Position numbers and translations under genes: made by a program
The notes under the pieces: model-generated
Databases searched by the model: none
What the model was told of the DNA's origin: nothing
What the model saw: the letters and a program-made list of their open reading frames with translations, nothing else
Assembly: GCA_029532415.1 (NCBI GenBank)
Contig: JAQOTA010000046.1
Coordinates: forward strand, 1,922,001-1,986,000
From: Marasmius tenuissimus
Taxonomy: Eukaryota > Basidiomycota > Agaricomycetes > Agaricales > Marasmiaceae
Length of the DNA: 64,000 nucleotides
Direction of reading: 5' to 3'
Part shown: in pieces, positions 58,368-64,000 of the stretch
How positions within the stretch are numbered: position 1 is the stretch's first letter
Layout of the letters: every line of letters starts with the position of its first letter

Positions 58368-59931
58368 CTACTCATCTGCAACCTTGATCACACTCTTCGC
58401 AACATTCTGTCCCTTCTGTTGGGCCAAAATCGCCTCGCCCACTTTCTCCAGACCCTCCTGAACTTCCTCAGTATACTTGATCTCTCCCTTCGTTATCCAT
58501 TCCGGGACGTTCTTGTAGAACTCTTCTCTGTATTTGTGATCATGCTCGAAGACGTAGAGTCCGTAGATCGTGATACTCTTGTATATCACTTGGAATAGGT
58601 TCTACAGCATGAGAGGAAGTTGTTGAGTTTCTTCTATAGACGGTTCTCAAGATTTAAAATTCAAGCGACGTACCCGAATAGGCTGGGCATTCCCAGAGTT
58701 ATACCCCGAAATCGCACCGCAAATGATAATTCTCGCTCTTTGGTTGGACGCCGCGAGTGAAGCTTCGAGCATCTCACCGCCGACATTGTCCCAGTAACTA
58801 CGGACGTACGATCAGAACCCAAACCGGAATTTCGTGGCAGGAAGGAAGAATAGACGTACATATCGATAGGTCCTTCCTTCGCCAACACGTCGCTCGTCTT
58901 TGTGGTCTTATAGTTGAAAGCAACGTCGACACCGAGGTCTTTGAGGAACTTGACCTTCTCTTCCGAGCCGGCGCTGGCGATGACCTTGAGACCGTCCTTC
59001 TTCGCGAGTTGGATGACGAAACTATTTCGAGGGGTCAGAATCAAAGATAGCTCGTAATAGGTAGCGGTTGAGTTGTCTTACGATCCGACAGGGCCTATGT
59101 AATGCGTGATGAGATAGAGCGTCGCGGGTAAAGTAAAGAATACGTACCTGCTCCAGTGCTCACATACACAACCTCTCCCGCCTTTGCATGCGCGAACTCC
59201 TTCCAGCCATAGTAAGCGGTCTTGCCTGCAAAGACACGTTCCTTCAGTAATCAAAAGGCGAGACGAGAGGAACACGAGTGCTGACCAGGCATTCCGACAA
59301 CGCCAACGAAAGCTGACCACGGGATCTTGTTTGGGTTATCAATGACATTGAGTGTGAGTGCGGGGTTGCCCCCTGGACCTTTAACGGATTGCCGGATGTT
59401 GTACTCTTGGATATCTAGCGACAGGACGGTCAGCATTCTGCACCAAAAGGGACAGGGTAGAGACACACCCATAATGCCTTCAACATGATCTCCCGGCTTG
59501 ACTTCTGAGTTCTCAGAACGAATGACAACGCCAATTCCGAAGTTGTAGATCCTGCGAATGTCGAACGTCAGCGATTTTGGACAATCGGAACCCGACAGGT
59601 CTACTTTGACTAACGGTTTGCCTAGTTCTAGTGTCTGAGAGGTCGACATCAATAATATCCCAGAAATCTCGATTGAGGAGAACGCACCCTCATCCTACCA
59701 CGAATCGAAGGGTCAATTGAGAAGTAGAGCATCTTGATCAAGAATCCTCCGTTCAAGGGGGCGTTTTCCAAGTCAATTGTAGGTGTTTCGTCGTAAACGG
59801 TGTGTTTTCCGGGCTCTGGATAATCTATTACAGGCAAAGTCAGTCGCAAGTTGACAAAAATAACGAATGAGCTCACCTTGATCACCCGGACGCTCCTTGA
59901 TCAATACACGCGCATTTCGGATTGGTGCCAT
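58368..59931 (-). CDS. MDR NADP-dependent oxidoreductase, copy B
   Basis: Same family and exon plan as copy A and closely similar throughout. It starts MAPIRNARVLIKERPGDQ, then DYPEPGKHTVYDETPTIDLE, GGFLIKMLYFSIDPSIRGRM (canonical Gly retained), NFGIGVVIRSENSEVKPGDH, the GPVGS microexon at 59082-59094 (13 nt, as in copy A), FVIQLAKKDGLKVIASAGSE, NYKTTKTSDVLAKEGPIDMY and an end reading QNVAKSVIKVADE. All expected splice sites are present. Because it keeps the canonical residue and intact motifs, it may hold the ancestral activity while copy A diverges. The substrate is unknown; enal or quinone detoxification is the family's usual role. Confidence 0.88.
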
Positions 59932-61458
59932 TTTTCAAGTTTGAGAGTCGATTTGGGAGGCTGTTATAAGGATGTGTCTGAATGGGTCCCTTGCCAGGTA
60001 CCCATATCCTGCGTTATATACACTCCCATATGACATTCCGGGAATCTCATGAGCCGTGGTGCTGCATGCTGAGTAAGGGTGACCGGATTGATGGGAGAAA
60101 GTTGTGCAAGTATCGTGCGGTCTTGCGAATCATCTGTAAGTTGAATTTACTTGTTAGAATAGAAGAGTAATTGGCGACGAAGTCGGGAATGGGTGAGTAA
60201 GAAGACCTCCGACATGGAGGTCGTACTTCAACCTGTGAGCGGCTAATTGAGCGCCCTGTCTGGACTGAAGTACTTATGAACTCGAATGCTTGCGCGCTGC
60301 GGCCACCTCGGTTTCGACTTTAACAAGCATGATATTCCAAGAGTTCTCTGGCTGTGGTGTCTTTGCTCTGCGATTCGAATTCATTGCACGGTGTTAACCG
60401 TACGTGCTGTCCTTGCCGAAAATTGCGATTCACCTCAAGGACCGGTTACTTACCGGCCCGGTTCTGCTAGGCGCTTTTGAGCCCCTAATTAGCTAAACTT
60501 AGCGCTTGTGGGACCTCCCCATCACCGTTCACGTTCAACTATCATCGACGAGCAGTCGAGGTCATCACCAGCAGCTTTCGGTGGGCTTCCTTAACCATGT
60601 AGGTCAAGAACTCTTCGATTGCAGTACTCGCCTGTCTTACTCACACCTGCACACGGCCGAGGTGGTATACCCGCAGAATCGACGCGTAATACGTATGGAG
60701 ACGCGTCTTTCTCTTCTGTCTGCCTGCAAAACTCAAGGAAACTGTGGCGATACTCACTCTTACCGTTATGTTTGGGAAAGGTCGCAGCGAGAGTAATTGT
60801 GGGAACTTAGAAACCGAGAAATGTCGTGTACGTTGGTGCGTACTAACTAATAACCTTTTGACATGTTCCTTACGGGATTCTGCTAGTTCAGAAAAGCTAT
60901 CTGAATCTCGAGCTCAAAAATGCGGCATGCGACACAGAGGGCGCCGTCCGTTGGCATTCAAATGTGTCAGAATACCAGACTCGTGGCTGAGACGGCAAGA
61001 TGAGTTGCAGAGTATCGCGTGTTCCGCCGATATTCGAACTTTCTCAAACTCGTTGAATTGGCTACTTATTCGTACGAGACTTCGTACTCGCATAAATCTG
61101 GTCTTTGAAGACGGCTACCCTACAGATTTTCGTCTCAAAATGCCAAAGAGACGCCCAATGAAAGCGCCAACAACACGAGGCACACTCGGCAGTGCGGCCA
61201 TGTGTCCGCAACGTGCTCAGCTGCTGAACGTTTTCTCCTGCCCCACCGCCTCCCACCGCAAGCGGGCAAGCAGCCTGTCGAGGCTCTCTCTGCTTTTATC
61301 TTCCTCGTTGATGTCGACCAAAATCGACATCTAGGCGACGACGTTGCCTCGTCCTGCCGACTTTAACACGTCCAACCGGCTAGAATCGTTACGCAAAGAT
61401 CGCCTCTAATAACAAGGTAACGAGGTGTCTTCTATAGTTGGAATAGTTAGGATCAACG
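59932..61458. other. Intergenic
   Basis: The left part is the promoter of oxidoreductase copy B. A 196-codon open frame at 60744-61334 has no homology, no conserved motif and coding-unlike composition, so it is not called. No repeat was recognised. Confidence 0.45.
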
Positions 61459-63057
61459 ATGCTCTACGATTCTCCTGATGGTGAGTCGACTTTTGTGCCG
61501 TTGGTTTACCTCACATCCGTCTAATTTTTTGCAGACTGGGTTATGATCCCAGGCGAACCTCCTGTCATTCCAAGGACGGGATCAGCGTACTCTTATGCCA
61601 GCTCGCGGCTAACTACCCCAAGGACGACCCCAGTTATCCCTTCTGCTCGCAATTCACCCGCAACACCACCAGTTCAGATATATTCGCCCGCACCACCGCA
61701 TAATCCGAGACGAGTTCACACACCATTTCCTAGGGGAACACTACCCTCAGAATCTCCAGAAGCCCGCGCTTACACACCCTTTTCGAGGTCTTCTCCATCA
61801 AGCCCGCCTATTGTACCTCCCGTTGTACCATCAGCTGCTGTAGCACCTCCACCACCTCTTTTATATACAAACTCACCGCCCTCGCCTCCAGATGTAGGAG
61901 GATTTGTTTTTGTTTCTCGAACTTCCCCTTCGGATCCGCCGGTTATCCCTCCGAATGCCTCACCCGCTGGATTTCGCCCTTCTTCAGCTCGTCCTTCTTC
62001 GAGTTCGTCTCGTTCGAGGCATTCTCCAACACCTGCTCCAACCGCACCTTCCATGTCGACTCCGGCTGAGATCTTCGTCCCCCCTCCCCCATCACCTACC
62101 CCGCCACCTCCTGATCGAAATGCCTCTCGACGAAGGTCTGGCGGTCCTTTAGTAGGAGAAGGGCAGGGGTGGGCGTATCCAGTTGAACTTGCAGGAACGG
62201 GTTTGAGCTACCCAGTCCATTCAACGCCATACAGTCCCTACACACCTTTACCGTACGCATCGGCATATACACCCTACGCACCACATTACCCGCTTTACAC
62301 ACCATACTCAACTCCCGCACCTCTTTACCCACCGTTCCAACAGCCGTACCTTCCTTATTATCCTCCTTACGCCACCCCAGCTCCATTCCAAGCAACAACA
62401 ATCCACAACACACCCTTACCCTCCACCTCTCAACTACCGAGCTACGCTCTTCCAGCCAGCACGCCCATTAGTGCCGCTACGATCCCCCTCCCACCTCCAC
62501 AAACCGACTATGTCATTCCCCATTCCGAAATCATCGCCCTCGGAGGAGGCAGCACATTCCTCGACTGGGACCTCCTTTACCCACCCACCCCCGAATATGC
62601 CAAACTCGTAAACCCAGCCACACCTTACGCTAAACCCAAGTTCTCCGATCCGGCTTTCCAAACCGGCTTCGTCGTGAGCAAAGTCTTCCTCCGGTCCTCA
62701 TCGCACCCTGTACTGGCGTATTGGATGGACACCTGGGGATCACTCGATCTTGGGGGTATACCTACAGTGGGAGGGCTGTTGGCATCGATACATACGTATT
62801 TGCATACCCCGCTTACGCAGGAGGAGCTGGATAGGCTTTTGGAGACGCCGCAGAATAAGGAGAATGTGGTTCATGCGAGGAATATTAGGGCGAGGGAGGG
62901 GTGTGAGCTTGTGTTGAATGGGAATGGGTTTAAGAGGCTTGACGCGTTGGGTATGCATAGAAAGTTTGCCGGGGTTTGGGTGGGGGCGGTGGAAACTAAT
63001 GATGCGGAGGGGACGCTGGAGGTTGAGGTAATGATCGGGGTGAGACCGGTTGGGTGA
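61459..63057 (+). CDS. Pro-rich protein with DUF6699-like C-terminus
   Basis: Two exons (61459-61480 and 61535-63057) encode about 514 residues. The first exon gives MLYDSPD plus one base; the splice continues DWVMIPGEPPVIPRTGS. Residues 20-330 are disordered, Pro/Ser/Thr-rich, with repeated YTPY, YSPY and PPY-type units between about 62,210 and 62,380. The C-terminal 170 residues are folded: STFLDWDLLYPPTPEYAKL, then KVFLRSSSHPVLAYWMDTWG, TVGGLLASIHTYLHTPLTQE and FAGVWVGA. This resembles the DUF6699 domain common in agaricomycetes, whose function is unknown. Codon use near the end turns G-rich, with many GGG and TTG codons. Confidence 0.75.
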
Positions 63058-63810
63058 ACCGGGAGGGCTTGAAGCTCTTTGGGGAGGAGGCTGGCACTAC
63101 TTCATGACAATCTCTTTTCATTTACGAATCTGCTGGGACTGTGCAGAGATGTTTACTGTATTTCTACTCATAAGGCCTTGAAGGTGTATCAATCATCACA
63201 ATAGCGACTGCAGCCGTTTTGTCCGCTGCAACGCGAGAATATATACGATTTTCCTTTTCTTTTCTCTCAACACGATCTCATGGCACCGAGCTGATTTCCT
63301 TCTGACAGCAATCTTGAAGTCATTTCCTCAGCCCGCAGTCAATCCATAATTTCACAACAATTTCGCGTTAACGTTAAATGTGAAGTAATAACGATGAGGA
63401 AAAAGAGGCTTCTAGCACCGATCGATGAACTCTTCCAGCAAGCGAAGAAACAAGTGTGTCATATGTAGCGAGAAACAGAGAGGACGAGGGGGAGGGGGAG
63501 GGAAAGCGAGAGATAAGAAAAAAGAGGAGAATAATAAGTTTAATTGATGATGTGTTGCAGAGAAAAGACAGGCGAAAGGCGCGGGAGGGTATCTGTTGCC
63601 TGAGGACGGTGTTGCGTGGTCGGATGGTCAGAAAGGAGTGAACAGGGCTCGCAAAGGTAGTCTTATCAAATATAACTAAGTATGAACTGATGCAAGAAGG
63701 GAAAACCGTGCATAGAGGGGTTGAAAGATAACAGAGAAACACAGGGAAAAGTCATGACAAGAGAGCCCGGGATAAAGATAACAAAAAAACAAGAGTGAGA
63801 TTCCGTCCAA
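63058..63810. other. Convergent 3' region
   Basis: This is the 3' flank of the DUF6699-like gene (plus) and of the gene cut by the right edge (minus). Purine-rich GAGG/GGGA tracts occur near 63480-63530. No gene is called. Confidence 0.5.
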
Positions 63811-64000
63811 TCAATCTTCCTCCTCTTCCTCTTCCAGAACGTTGTGTAAAGGTGCTCCGTGAATGTATCTACCAGGACTAGCTCGCCCTGTCTCTTCTGC
63901 TGCTATTTTCGGAGGTTCGGAAAGTAGGGGAGGACTGGGTTCCTTTTGCGGAGGCGACGGAGCGCTGGGAGCGCTGGGAGGACTGGGCAGTTCAGATTTG
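63811..64000 (-). CDS. 3' end of a gene truncated by the window
   Basis: The minus strand reads an open frame of 62 codons up to the right edge. It is rich in Pro, Ser and Ala, then GRASPGRYIHGAPLHNVLEE and an acidic end (EEEEED) with a TGA stop at 63811-63813. The tail looks conserved and is not low complexity throughout, but the protein cannot be named from it. Confidence 0.65.
   Translation of the reverse strand, partial: KSELPSPPSAPSAPSPPQKEPSPPLLSEPPKIAAEETGRASPGRYIHGAPLHNVLEEEEEED

Noticed and set aside
60744..61334. 196-codon plus-strand frame
   Set aside because: The translation looks random, begins without context, and has no splice sites or similarity.

Overview
The window is nuclear DNA of a filamentous fungus, most likely an agaricomycete (Basidiomycota). 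Genes carry many short introns (about 45-70 bp, GT-AG). The protein set is typical of mushrooms and relatives: a multi-WSC glyoxal oxidase, an mpaB/DUF2236 oxygenase-like protein, a DUF6699-like protein, Skn1/Kre6-type GH16, a Gti1/Pac2 regulator and a Dal5-type permease. I cannot name genus or species. There are no rRNA genes, and I found no tRNA gene or CRISPR.

Layout, left to right. 1-6.6 kb: gene-poor DNA with two sets of decayed repeats, an S/P-rich hypothetical gene and a C2H2 zinc-finger gene. 7-13 kb (minus strand): an mpaB/DUF2236 membrane protein, a FRA10AC1 homologue and a single-pass SH3 protein with a long Asn/Gly ectodomain. 15.4-19.8 kb: a hexose-type MFS transporter with an apparent one-base frameshift, converging on a Dal5/Tna1-type permease. 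20-24.4 kb: the 3'(2'),5'-bisphosphate nucleotidase Met22/Hal2, divergent from a small membrane protein, then SEC13. 25.2-29.4 kb: a four-WSC glyoxal oxidase. 29.4-33.2 kb: gene-poor. 33.2-37.7 kb: a Gti1/Pac2 (WOPR) transcription factor and a second sugar transporter. About 39 kb: a decayed glyoxal oxidase relic. 40.3-43.7 kb: a GT2 transmembrane glycosyltransferase. 43.7-47.3 kb: gene-poor. 47.3-52.2 kb: a Skn1/Kre6-like GH16 protein converging on COP9 signalosome subunit 1. 52.47-56.12 kb: a TIR-bounded mobile element with a second TIR element nested inside it. 56.3-59.9 kb: tandem MDR-family NADP-dependent oxidoreductases. 61.5-63.1 kb: a Pro-rich DUF6699-like gene. The right edge cuts the 3' end of one more gene.

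Themes: cell-wall and polysaccharide metabolism (GT2, GH16, WSC-glyoxal oxidase, SH3 membrane protein), nutrient uptake (three MFS genes) and housekeeping (SEC13, CSN1, MET22, FRA10AC1). There is no operon-like organisation. The most unusual signals are the nested TIR elements, the frameshifted transporter, the glyoxal oxidase relic, and several odd exon structures: an ATG-only first exon, 7- and 13-nt microexons and a GC-AG intron. Gene models were spliced by eye; interior exon borders not quoted are approximate. No new defence or biosynthetic system is evident.
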